Part shown: positions 8,174 through 16,405 of the stretch, one piece after another
Position numbering within the stretch: the first letter of the stretch is position 1
Layout: each line of letters opens with the position of its first letter
Assembly (NCBI RefSeq): GCF_027019125.1
Contig: NZ_JALUXE010000034.1
Span: 310,001 to 374,000 of the forward strand
Direction of reading: 5' to 3'
Origin: Roseovarius sp.
GTDB lineage: Bacteria; Pseudomonadota; Alphaproteobacteria; Rhodobacterales; Rhodobacteraceae
Length of the DNA stretch: 64,000 nt
Made by a program: the position numbers and the translations under genes
Notes under the pieces: model-generated
Told to the model about the DNA's origin: nothing
The model's input: only the letters and a program-made list of their open reading frames with translations
The model's database searches: none

Positions 8174-9146
8174 CCTTGGCCTCGAATCCGACTGTCGCCG
8201 GGTCCAGCCGATAATGCGCGCCGCAAAACTGGCAATCGGCGGTCACAAGCCCCTCTTGCGTCGTCATGGTCGCAATATCGCGCGCGGAATAGATCGACAG
8301 GCTGCTGCGCACCCGCTCCTCCGAACAGGTGCAGCCAAAGCGCACCGCCTGCATGTCGAAAACGCGCGGCCCCTCTTCGTGAAACAGCCGCACCAGCAGA
8401 TCCGTCGGTGCCACCGACGGCCCGATCAGCTCCAGATCCTCAACCGTGTCCAGCAGGAAATTGGCGCGATTCCAGTTCTCGGCATCGTCGCCGTCCAGAA
8501 TATCCTCGGCCTGCAAGAGCCCGCCATCGCCAGACCCGCCCTCATTGGCAAAGGGCGAGGCCTTGGGCATATGTTGCAGCATGACACCGCCCGCGCGCCA
8601 GTGCTCCATGCCGCCTGCCTCGGTGGACTTCCCGAAACTCAGCGCAAAGCGCGTCGGCAATTGCTCGGACTGGGCAAAATACGCCTCGGCACAATGGCGC
8701 AGCGCCTCTCCGGCGATGGGCGTGATCCCCTGATAGGGCGTCGTGCCCTCGCCCTGATCCAGCATGACGGCGAAATACCCTTCGCCCAACTGATCGAAGG
8801 GACGCGCATGGCTCAAGCGCTCTGCGTCGAAACTGGCATAGGCGCGCATTCGCGCGGGCTCGCCCGGCTCGCTCGGGCCATAGTAATCCGTGGCGATCAT
8901 CCGCACCGCACCGCGTGTCTGGACCTGCAACGACAGTTTCCACCGCAGCTTGATCGTCTGCCCGATCAACGCGGTCAAAAGAGCCATTTCCGCGATCAAC
9001 GCCTCGACCTGCGGGGGGTAATCGTGCTGTTTCAGAATCCCGTCCAGCACCCCGTCAAGCCGCACCACCCGCCCGCGAATATCGGCGCGGTCAAGCTGAA
9101 AGGGCAGGATCGTATCATCCCAGGCGATTTTCTGTCCAAGTGTCAT
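8148..9146 (-). CDS. hslO: Redox-regulated chaperone Hsp33
   Basis: Hsp33 is a holdase chaperone in the cytoplasm, activated when oxidants release its zinc. The 332-residue protein has the N-terminal domain (MALLTALIGQTIKLRWKLSL and the EGYFAVMLDQGEGTTPYQGI block). The C-terminal redox switch holds a CxC (FGCTCSEER) and a CxxC (DCQFCGAHY), which together bind one zinc. The protein continues into an acidic tail. It heads a compact minus-strand run hslO-NUDIX-cca. Confidence 0.94.
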   Translation of the reverse strand: MTLGQKIAWDDTILPFQLDRADIRGRVVRLDGVLDGILKQHDYPPQVEALIAEMALLTALIGQTIKLRWKLSLQVQTRGAVRMIATDYYGPSEPGEPARMRAYASFDAERLSHARPFDQLGEGYFAVMLDQGEGTTPYQGITPIAGEALRHCAEAYFAQSEQLPTRFALSFGKSTEAGGMEHWRAGGVMLQHMPKASPFANEGGSGDGGLLQAEDILDGDDAENWNRANFLLDTVEDLELIGPSVAPTDLLVRLFHEEGPRVFDMQAVRFGCTCSEERVRSSLSIYSARDIATMTTQEGLVTADCQFCGAHYRLDPATVGFEAKDDEAGGGD

Positions 9147-9222
9147 GGGCTTTCCTTTGGGTCTCGACTTGGCATATCGCGCCTGTACCGTCAGGACAAG
9201 CCAACCCCAAGAGAGGTGCCAG

Positions 9223-9666
9223 ATGATCAGACGATTCGGAGACAGCCCCCGGCCCGATGTGGCCTATCGCCTGCGTCCCGGCGCCTATGCCATCCTGCCG
9301 CATCGCGGCCGGCTGCTCGTGACCCATCAGGCTGACCCGCTGCCAGAGCTGCAATTGCCCGGCGGCGGCATTGATCCCGGCGAATCACCCGTCCAGGCGC
9401 TCTATCGCGAGGTGTTCGAGGAAACCGGCTGGCTCATCGCGCGGCCCCGGCGTCTCGGGGCCTTTCGCCGGTTCACCTATATGCCGGAATACGACCTATG
9501 GGCAGAAAAGCTCTGCATCATCTTCCGCGCCCATCCGGTGCGACGACTGGGCCCACCCAGCGAGCCGGGGCACCGCGCGGTCTGGATCGCACCGGAGCAG
9601 GCCGCACAGGAGCTTGGCAATTCCGGCGATCGGCACTTTGTCAGCCGGGAAATCCGCTGCCTTTGA
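9223..9666 (+). CDS. NUDIX hydrolase of unknown substrate
   Basis: Starting at the ATG at 9223, preceded by GAGAGGTG, the protein has 147 residues and a complete NUDIX box: GGGIDPGESPVQALYREVFEETGW matches GX5EX7REUXEEXGU. Flanking strands such as AYAILPHRGRLLVTHQ and LPELQLPGGG fit the fold. No substrate-specific motif is recognised, so the substrate is left open. It is divergent from hslO, and its 3' end overlaps the convergent PP2C gene by 26 bases. Confidence 0.85.
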   Translation: MIRRFGDSPRPDVAYRLRPGAYAILPHRGRLLVTHQADPLPELQLPGGGIDPGESPVQALYREVFEETGWLIARPRRLGAFRRFTYMPEYDLWAEKLCIIFRAHPVRRLGPPSEPGHRAVWIAPEQAAQELGNSGDRHFVSREIRCL

Positions 9667-10927
9667 ATTCCAGCAATACCCCAGAAATATCATCGTTGAA
9701 TTCGGCATCCCCGGCAAATTCCGACAATTTCCACACCAGCGATTCGAGCAGCGCCATGCCGCGCGTCTGCCGCAACTCGCGCAGGATCGCGGCCAGCCCC
9801 TCCTCCTGCAACAGCGCGCCGGTTTGGCCCGCGCACTCGATCACCCCGTCGGAATGGATCAAGAGCCGGTCGCCCGGCCCCATGCGCAGCTCGAATTGCT
9901 CGAACTCGGCCCCGTCGATCAACCCCACCGGCAAACCGCCCGCGCCGATGAATTCCACCGTGCCATCCGCCCGCTGCACCGCCGGGTGCGGATGCCCGGC
10001 CTGAGACAGGATCACCCGCCCGCTCTCCAGATCGACATCGGCCAGAACAAGGGTGAAATAATGCTCGGTCTCCATTTCTGACATGATCAGCCGGTTCAGC
10101 ATCGCAATTGCCTGTGCCGGCGGGCGCGGCACGAACCGGCCATCGCGCGTCTTGCGCAGGGCGAGGTTCTGCTCCGGCACAGAGGCCGAGAGATAGCCCG
10201 CCAGTCGCGCCGTCATCAGTGCCGAACTGATCCCATGTCCCGACACGTCGATGCCATAGAGGCCGATGCGCGTGGCCCCGATCGGGAACATCCCCACCAG
10301 ATCGCCGCCCACATGCCCCGCCGATTGCAGCATCAAAGACACCTCCGCCACGCCGAAATCGCGATAGCGCTCGCTCACCAGCGATTGTTGCAGCTTCTTC
10401 GCCTCGATCAGATCGCTGTCGAGCGAATCATAGAGCGTTTGCAACTCGTCCAGCGTCGATCTGATCAGCCGGTTCTTCTCGGTCAGCTCGCGCTGCATCC
10501 GCAGGATACGCGCCCCCGCCGAAATCCGCGCCCGCAACTCGGCGGCATTGACCGGCTTGGTCAGAAAATCATCCGCCCCGGCATCAAGGCCCAGCGCCAC
10601 CTCATCCTTGTCGCTCTTGGAGGTCAGGAGGATGAAATAGCCATAGCTCTCATGCTGCATCTCTCTGAACCGGCGACAGAATTCCAACCCGCTCAGCCCC
10701 GGCATCATCCAGTCGCTCATCACCAGATCGGGCGGGTGATCCCGGCAGAGACGCAAGGCATCCTCGCCTGATTCCGCCTCTTGCACGTCGAATCCCCAGC
10801 GCTGCAAGGATGCCGTCAGGATGCGCCGCTGCAATCGGCTGTCATCCACCACCAGCACGCGCTGGATCACCCCGCCGCCTGCATCCGTCCCCGCCACCTG
10901 TTCCGCTCGTGATCGCACCCGCGCCAC
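9641..10927 (-). CDS. Response regulator fused to PP2C (SpoIIE-type) phosphatase
   Basis: Of 428 residues, about 20-140 form a receiver domain: the acidic pair is in RVLVVDDSRLQRR, the phospho-acceptor Asp in DLVMSDWMMPG, and the conserved Lys in DDFLTKPVN. A helical linker follows (about 150-190, coiled-coil-like, RELTEKNRLIRSTLDEL). A PP2C/SpoIIE domain completes the protein, with metal-binding aspartates in AGHVGGDLVG, GIDVSGHG, LIHSDGV and FNDDISGVLL. Such proteins dephosphorylate anti-anti-sigma factors; the architecture matches RbaY of Rhodobacter capsulatus. The start is uncertain: GTG at 10927 is given, and an in-frame GTG at 10870 also suits the receiver domain. It is divergent from an Hpt protein gene. 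Confidence 0.88.
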   Translation of the reverse strand: MARVRSRAEQVAGTDAGGGVIQRVLVVDDSRLQRRILTASLQRWGFDVQEAESGEDALRLCRDHPPDLVMSDWMMPGLSGLEFCRRFREMQHESYGYFILLTSKSDKDEVALGLDAGADDFLTKPVNAAELRARISAGARILRMQRELTEKNRLIRSTLDELQTLYDSLDSDLIEAKKLQQSLVSERYRDFGVAEVSLMLQSAGHVGGDLVGMFPIGATRIGLYGIDVSGHGISSALMTARLAGYLSASVPEQNLALRKTRDGRFVPRPPAQAIAMLNRLIMSEMETEHYFTLVLADVDLESGRVILSQAGHPHPAVQRADGTVEFIGAGGLPVGLIDGAEFEQFELRMGPGDRLLIHSDGVIECAGQTGALLQEEGLAAILRELRQTRGMALLESLVWKLSEFAGDAEFNDDISGVLLEFKGSGFPG

Positions 10928-11068
10928 CTTTTACACTGTCTCCGCCTTTCCTAGGCGCACAGGGTTTAACAGGAGGTGAATATTAAAATTCGCACGGCTT
11001 TCCGGCGTGGATTAACCCTTTGTCAGCGCTTTGCGTTCAGTCTGGCACCAGGTATCGGAGGGTAGATT

Positions 11069-11401
11069 ATGATCGACTGGGGCCGCGTGCAGGACCTGCG
11101 CGATGAAATCGGGGCTGACGCCTTTGGCGAGGTGGTCGAGCTTTTCCTGGACGAGGTGGATACCGAGATCGGGAAACTGCGCCTGCCGGATGCCGGCACG
11201 GACCTCGAGGCGCTGTTGCATTTCCTCAAGGGCAGCGCGCTCAATCTCGGCTTTGCCGCCTTTGCCGATCTCTGTCATCAGGGCGAACGCGCCGCCGCCG
11301 CCGGTCAACACGATGGGATCGACCTCGACGCTGTGCTCGCGTGCTACACGCGCTCGAAATCCGAATTTCTGTCCGGTCTGGTGCGGGTCATCGCCGCCTG
11401 A
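11069..11401 (+). CDS. Single-domain Hpt phosphotransfer protein
   Basis: The 110-residue helical protein carries the Hpt signature HFLKGSALNLGF, with the phospho-accepting His at residue 51 and the usual Lys and Gly after it. No kinase or receiver domain is attached, so it would relay a phosphoryl group between a hybrid kinase and a receiver. It is divergent from the receiver-PP2C gene, with 141 bases between the starts. This makes that receiver its most likely partner, though that is inference. Its 3' end is 3 bases from the convergent ilvA stop. Confidence 0.88.
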   Translation: MIDWGRVQDLRDEIGADAFGEVVELFLDEVDTEIGKLRLPDAGTDLEALLHFLKGSALNLGFAAFADLCHQGERAAAAGQHDGIDLDAVLACYTRSKSEFLSGLVRVIAA

Positions 11402-11404
11402 TCC

Positions 11405-12643
11405 TCAGATCAGGAACTCGGCCAGCACCTCATCCCGCGTGATGTCGCGATACTCGAATCCGGCCGCATCCAGACGCGTCAGGATCGGGGCAAAATTCTC
11501 GGGCCGCGTCGTCTCGATCCCGATCAGCACAGAGCCAAAGTTGCGCGCGGATTTCTTGAGATACTCGAATCGCGCAATATCGTCCTCTGGCCCCAGAATC
11601 TCCAGGAACTCGCGCAGCGCCCCGGGCCGCTGCGGCATCCGCAGGATGAAATACTTCTTCACGCCGGAGAACCGCTGCGCCCGCTCCTTGACCTCGGGCA
11701 AGCGTTCGAAATCGAAATTGCCGCCCGACGTGACACAAACCACCGTCTTGCCCCGGATCGCCTCTGCCATATCCTTGAGCGCATCAACCGCCAGCGCGCC
11801 CGCCGGCTCCAGCACGATCCCCTCGATATTCAGCATTTCCAGCATCGTGGTGCACAGCCGATCCTCTTCGATCACCATCGCGCGGGCCGGGTCAATATCC
11901 GCCAACCGCGCGAATGTGCGCGCCCCGATCTGCGCCACAGCCGCCCCGTCGGCAAAGGTGTTCACATGCCGCAAACGCACAGGCCCCCCCGCCGCCAGCG
12001 CCGCACCCAGACAGGCACCCCCCGCCGGCTCCACCAGCGTCAGCGCGGCCCGCGCGCCCACATAGCTGCGCACCCCCGCCGATAGCCCGCCACCGCCCAC
12101 CGGCAGGATGAGGTGATCGGGCATCCCGCCCAGTTGTGCCTCGATTTCAACCGCGACGCTGGCCTGTCCCTCGATCACATCCTCGTCGTCAAACGGCGAC
12201 AGGAAATGCCCGCCCACCTGCGCGCAATAGGCCTGCGCCGCCGCCAGCGTGTCATCGAAATAATCGCCCGTCAGCCGGATCGCCACCGCATCGCCGCCAA
12301 ACTTTTCGGTCTTGCCGATCTTTTGCTGTGGCGTGGTCACCGGCATGAAGATCACACCCTTGACCCCGAAATGCCGGCACATATAGGCCACGCCCTGCGC
12401 GTGATTGCCCGCACTGGCACAGACAAAGGTCGCCGTTTCCGGCCGCACCGCCAACACCTTGCGCATCGCATTGAACGCGCCCCGCAGCTTGTAAGAGCGC
12501 ACCGGGCTCAGATCCTCGCGCTTGAGCAGGATTTCAGCGCCATAGCGCTCGGACAGGTGATCATTGCGCTGGAGCGGCGTCGGCTCGAACACAGCGCGCA
12601 TCGCGGCCTCTGCGGCGCGGGCATTTTCCTGAAACTCGGTCAT
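11405..12643 (-). CDS. ilvA: Threonine ammonia-lyase (threonine dehydratase)
   Basis: The enzyme deaminates threonine to 2-oxobutanoate, the first step towards isoleucine. The 412-residue protein has the fold-II PLP domain: the Schiff-base Lys52 lies in VRSYKLRGAFNAM, and FVCASAGNHAQGVA and the phosphate-binding loop PVGGGGLSAG are intact. A C-terminal ACT-like domain (from about 325, KKYFILRMPQRPGALREFL) is the expected regulatory module for isoleucine control. The frame stays open far upstream, antisense to argG; the start at 12643 (MTEFQENARA) matches the family's N-terminus. It is divergent from argG. Confidence 0.93.
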   Translation of the reverse strand: MTEFQENARAAEAAMRAVFEPTPLQRNDHLSERYGAEILLKREDLSPVRSYKLRGAFNAMRKVLAVRPETATFVCASAGNHAQGVAYMCRHFGVKGVIFMPVTTPQQKIGKTEKFGGDAVAIRLTGDYFDDTLAAAQAYCAQVGGHFLSPFDDEDVIEGQASVAVEIEAQLGGMPDHLILPVGGGGLSAGVRSYVGARAALTLVEPAGGACLGAALAAGGPVRLRHVNTFADGAAVAQIGARTFARLADIDPARAMVIEEDRLCTTMLEMLNIEGIVLEPAGALAVDALKDMAEAIRGKTVVCVTSGGNFDFERLPEVKERAQRFSGVKKYFILRMPQRPGALREFLEILGPEDDIARFEYLKKSARNFGSVLIGIETTRPENFAPILTRLDAAGFEYRDITRDEVLAEFLI

Positions 12644-12748
12644 GCCTGCCTCAGTGCCGCAATCATGCCCGCCTGACAAGGGGCGCACCTTGCCCCGCCA
12701 CGCAAAAACAGCTAAGCGCGCACCGACGTTCGCGAGAGAGGAAAGACC

Positions 12749-13975
12749 ATGTCCGCGCCCAAGAAAGTTGTTCTGGCCTATTCCGGGGGCCTCGATACCT
12801 CGATCATTCTGAAATGGCTCCAGACCGAATATGGCTGCGAGGTCGTGACCTTTACCGCCGATCTGGGACAGGGCGAGGAACTGGAACCCGCGCGCCAAAA
12901 GGCCGAGATGCTGGGGATCAAACCCGAGAACATCTTTATCGAGGATGTCCGCGAAGAATTCGTGCGCGATTTCGTCTTTCCGATGTTCCGTGCCAATGCG
13001 CTCTACGAAGGTCTTTACCTCCTGGGCACCTCCATCGCCCGCCCGCTGATCTCCAAACGTCTGGTCGAGATTGCCGCCATGACCGGCGCCGATGCCGTGG
13101 CCCACGGCGCCACCGGCAAGGGCAACGATCAGGTGCGGTTTGAACTCGCCGCCTACGCGCTCAACCCGGACATCAAGGTGATCGCGCCCTGGCGTCTGTG
13201 GGATCTGACCAGCCGGACGCGGCTCATCGACTTCGCCGAAAAGAACCAGATTCCGATCGCCAAGAACAAGCGCGGCGAGGCCCCCTTCTCGGTGGACGCC
13301 AACCTGCTGCACACCTCCTCCGAAGGTCGCGTGCTCGAGGACCCCGCCGAAATGGCCCCCGATTACGTCTATCAGCGCACCGTCAGCCCCGAGGATGCGC
13401 CCGATACGCCCGAGTTCATCGAAGTCTCCTTCGAGCGGGGCGATGCCGTGGCCATCAACGGCACGGCCCTCAGCCCTGCCACGATCCTGACCGACCTCAA
13501 CGAATATGGCCGCAAACACGGCATCGGGCGGCTTGATTTCGTGGAAAACCGCTTTGTCGGGATGAAATCGCGCGGCATCTACGAAACCCCGGGCGGCACC
13601 ATCCTGCTCGAGGCGCATCGCGGCATCGAACAGATCACCCTTGATAGCGGCGCGGGTCACCTCAAGGATTCGCTGATGCCGCGCTATGCGGAACTGATCT
13701 ACAACGGCTTCTGGTTCAGCCCCGAACGCTACATGCTTCAGGCCGCCATCGACAAAAGCCAGGAACACGTGACCGGCACCGTCCGCCTCAAGCTCTACAA
13801 AGGCTCGGTGTCCTGCGTTGGCCGCTGGTCGGATCACAGCCTCTATTCCGAGGCGCATGTCACCTTCGAGGATGACGCCGGCGCCTATGATCAAAAAGAC
13901 GCCGCAGGTTTTATCCAGCTCAACGCGCTGCGCCTCAAACTGCTGGCAGCGCGCGACCGCCGGCTCAAGGGCTAA
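12749..13975 (+). CDS. argG: Argininosuccinate synthase
   Basis: ArgG condenses citrulline and aspartate with ATP to argininosuccinate in arginine synthesis. The 408-residue protein starts with the ATP pyrophosphatase P-loop [15 protein letters not shown] and contains the family signatures [30 protein letters not shown] and [15 protein letters not shown]. Length is normal, and a GAGAGAGGAAAG purine-rich site precedes the start. Five bases separate it from the following tpm gene, so the two are probably co-transcribed although their functions are unrelated. Confidence 0.96.
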   Translation: MSAPKKVVLAYSGGLDTSIILKWLQTEYGCEVVTFTADLGQGEELEPARQKAEMLGIKPENIFIEDVREEFVRDFVFPMFRANALYEGLYLLGTSIARPLISKRLVEIAAMTGADAVAHGATGKGNDQVRFELAAYALNPDIKVIAPWRLWDLTSRTRLIDFAEKNQIPIAKNKRGEAPFSVDANLLHTSSEGRVLEDPAEMAPDYVYQRTVSPEDAPDTPEFIEVSFERGDAVAINGTALSPATILTDLNEYGRKHGIGRLDFVENRFVGMKSRGIYETPGGTILLEAHRGIEQITLDSGAGHLKDSLMPRYAELIYNGFWFSPERYMLQAAIDKSQEHVTGTVRLKLYKGSVSCVGRWSDHSLYSEAHVTFEDDAGAYDQKDAAGFIQLNALRLKLLAARDRRLKG

Positions 13976-13980
13976 CCGCC

Positions 13981-14619
13981 ATGGAAGCCGATTTCTGGCA
14001 TTCCCGTTGGGAAAACATGCAAATCGGCTTTCACGAGGGCGCGGTCAACCGCATGCTCTCGGCCCATATCGGCGCGCTGGGTCTCGATCCCGGCGCGCGG
14101 ATCTTCCTGCCCCTCTGTGGCAAGACCCGCGACATCGCCTGGCTCCTCGCCCAAGGGTATCGCGTCGCAGGCGCGGAACTCAGCGACATCGCCGTGTGCC
14201 AGCTTTTCGAGGAACTGGGCGTCACGCCAGAGATCACCGACCATGGCACGCTGCGCGCCTATGCCGCCCCCGGCGTGATAGTGTTTGCAGGCGATATTTT
14301 CGCGCTTACCCCTGAATTGCTCGGGCCGGTGGACGCGATCTACGACCGCGCCGCGCTTGTGGCCCTGCCTGCCGATATGCGCGCGCGCTACACCGCGCAT
14401 CTTGTGACGCTGACCGCGACCGCGCCGCAATTGCTCATCACCTTTGAATATGATCCCGCGATCATGTCCGGCCCGCCCTTTTCCGTGACGGCGGCAGAGG
14501 TGAACAGCCATTACGCATGCCATTACCGGATCACCCAACTGGCCGATCTCGACGTGCCCGGCGGGCTCAAGGGCATCTGCCCCGCACGCGAACTGGCGCT
14601 GCATCTGGCACCGGCCTGA
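13981..14619 (+). CDS. tpm: Thiopurine S-methyltransferase family protein
   Basis: The 212-residue protein begins MEADFWHSRWENMQIGFHEG, typical of bacterial TPMT. It has the SAM-binding block IFLPLCGKTRDIAWLLAQGY, AELSDIAVCQLFEELG and DAIYDRAALVALPADMRARY. Bacterial members methylate selenium or tellurium oxyanions and thiopurines in vitro; the natural substrate is unclear. It closely follows argG. A GGCC/GGCC inverted pair around the stop codon is too loose to call a terminator. Confidence 0.9.
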   Translation: MEADFWHSRWENMQIGFHEGAVNRMLSAHIGALGLDPGARIFLPLCGKTRDIAWLLAQGYRVAGAELSDIAVCQLFEELGVTPEITDHGTLRAYAAPGVIVFAGDIFALTPELLGPVDAIYDRAALVALPADMRARYTAHLVTLTATAPQLLITFEYDPAIMSGPPFSVTAAEVNSHYACHYRITQLADLDVPGGLKGICPARELALHLAPA

Positions 14620-14744
14620 GCAGTTTTTGGCCGAAATCACCCGCCAATAGCGAAACATCGCTCAACTGCCCGTGACATCACAGTGTCGTGGATTGGGTTC
14701 AGGCTGCAGTTGCAGCATGATGGCACCATCAGGAGGGCAGATCC

Positions 14745-15413
14745 ATGATCACACATCTTCGGGAAATCAAGGCGGGCGTGCTGGCGCTGCTGATCATCCT
14801 CGGGCTTTGCGTCCACGGCACCCGGGCCCACGCGGCAGAGCGCGAAACGCTCGTCGTTGCAGGTGGCTGTTTCTGGTGCGTCGAATCGGATTTCGAGCAG
14901 GTCCGGGGCGTAATCGCGGCCGAATCAGGCTTTACCGGCGGCAGCGTCGAAAACCCCAGTTACAAACAGGTCTCGGCTGGCGGCACCGGGCATTACGAGG
15001 CGGTGCAAATCACCTTTGACCCTGCCCAGATCACCCGCGCGCAACTCTTGCAACTTTTCCTGCGCTCGGTCGATCCGACCGATGCAGGCGGCCAGTTCTG
15101 CGACCGGGGCGAGAGCTATCGCACGGCGATTTTCGTCTCTGATCCGGCGGAAAAGCGTATAGCCGAGAACGCGATCGCCGACGCGCAAGCAGCATTGGGC
15201 CAACAGATCGTCACCCCGGTCCTGAACGCCCAGCGCTTTTATCCCGCCGACGCCTATCATCAGGACTATTACAAAAGCAGCGAGATTGTCCTCACCCGCT
15301 TTGGCGCCCGAACCAAGGCCAGCGCTTACAAACTCTACCGCGACGCCTGCGGGCGTGATGCGCGTGTCAAAGAGCTTTGGGGCAAGGATGCGCCCTTCGC
15401 CGGTCACTCCTGA
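14745..15413 (+). CDS. msrA: Exported peptide methionine sulfoxide reductase A
   Basis: MsrA reduces methionine-S-sulfoxide in proteins. The 222-residue protein has a catalytic VVAGGCFWCVESDFEQVRGV (nucleophile Cys in GCFW), SGFTGGSVENPSYKQVSAG, and the substrate pocket GHYEAVQITFDP. Residues 1-31 form a hydrophobic leader ending HAAE (ILGLCVHGTRAHA), so this copy should act in the periplasm, unlike the cytoplasmic MsrA. AGGAGGGCAGATCC precedes the start. The 3' end overlaps the convergent rbsK by 10 bases. Confidence 0.92.
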   Translation: MITHLREIKAGVLALLIILGLCVHGTRAHAAERETLVVAGGCFWCVESDFEQVRGVIAAESGFTGGSVENPSYKQVSAGGTGHYEAVQITFDPAQITRAQLLQLFLRSVDPTDAGGQFCDRGESYRTAIFVSDPAEKRIAENAIADAQAALGQQIVTPVLNAQRFYPADAYHQDYYKSSEIVLTRFGARTKASAYKLYRDACGRDARVKELWGKDAPFAGHS

Positions 15414-16267
15414 GCCAGAAACGCCGCAACCTCCGCCGCCATGGGGATCGCCCCCGACGCACCGGGGCGCGTGACGGAAATGGCGGCGGCACCAAGCGCT
15501 TGACGCAAGGCGCGCTCTGGCGCGACCCCCGCCGCCAGCCCGGCAACCAAATACCCCGCAAAGGTATCGCCTGCGCCGGTCGTATCCACCGCAACCACCT
15601 CTGGGGCTGGAATAGTCACTGTTTTGCCCAAATCCGCCTCGATCCAGCTCACACCGCCCGCGCCCCGCGTGACGCAGAACATCGGAACCTGGACCACGCC
15701 CATATCCCGCTCCATCTGCGCCGCCTCCCCCGCGTTCAACATCAAGAGCGTGACATGAGGCAAAACCGCCCGCAGCGCCGCCGCATCAAACGGCGCGGCG
15801 GAATAAGCGACGCGCAACCCCTTCGCCTCGGCCAGCCGCGCGGCCTCGGCCTGCAAATTCGTCTCGTTCTGCATCAAGAGCCAATCGCCCAGCCCCGCCT
15901 CTGCCAGCGCCGCGTCAACATCCTTTAGCCGCAGCGCCCGATTGGCGCCGCCGTGGACCAGGATCGCATTCTCGCCGCTCTGCTCGACCGCAACAACCGC
16001 ATGGCCCGACACGCCGCAGTCGCGGCGCACATGCCGCACATCCACACCCGCCTCGGCCAGTTCGGCCACCATCCAATCGCCATCCGCGCCCACCGCGCCG
16101 ATATGTGCCACCTTGGCCCCGGCCCGCGCCGCCGCAATCGACTGGTTGGCGCCCTTTCCGCCCAGCGCCTGCGCGTAACCCTGCACCGCAACGGTTTCGC
16201 CCGCGCGCGGCAGCTGCGCCACGCGGTAGATATGGTCGGCATTGATCGACCCGACATTGAAAATCAT
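15404..16267 (-). CDS. rbsK: Ribokinase (PfkB family)
   Basis: The 287-residue PfkB-fold sugar kinase contains the N-terminal NVGSINADHIYRV, the substrate block GGKGANQSIAAARAGA (PfkB signature 1), and the C-terminal DTTGAGDTFAGYLVAGLA with the catalytic Asp (signature 2). Ribokinase phosphorylates ribose at O5; other nucleoside or sugar substrates are possible within the family. No ribose transporter or regulator lies nearby. The start at 16267 fits the family better than the upstream in-frame ATG at 16291. Confidence 0.88.
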   Translation of the reverse strand: MIFNVGSINADHIYRVAQLPRAGETVAVQGYAQALGGKGANQSIAAARAGAKVAHIGAVGADGDWMVAELAEAGVDVRHVRRDCGVSGHAVVAVEQSGENAILVHGGANRALRLKDVDAALAEAGLGDWLLMQNETNLQAEAARLAEAKGLRVAYSAAPFDAAALRAVLPHVTLLMLNAGEAAQMERDMGVVQVPMFCVTRGAGGVSWIEADLGKTVTIPAPEVVAVDTTGAGDTFAGYLVAGLAAGVAPERALRQALGAAAISVTRPGASGAIPMAAEVAAFLAQE

Positions 16268-16405
16268 CCCGCCCGCTTCTTCCTGGCCCAAATACTCATC
16301 TTGCCTTTACCACGATAACACCCCCGCGCCCGCTCGCAATCGCGCTTTGGTCTTTCGTCCCGCACCATGGATTTGTAAGGTCGCCCGAAGAACAGGGGGA
16401 CACAG

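Noticed and set aside
10961..11015. Three TTAA elements between the PP2C and Hpt genes, as possible CtrA sites
   Set aside because: Spacings do not fit TTAA-N7-TTAA and no TTAACCAT half site is present.
11405..13894. A very long open minus-strand frame of 829 codons
   Set aside because: Only the ilvA part (to 12643) is coding. The rest is antisense to argG, which has all family motifs; the open frame is a product of high GC.
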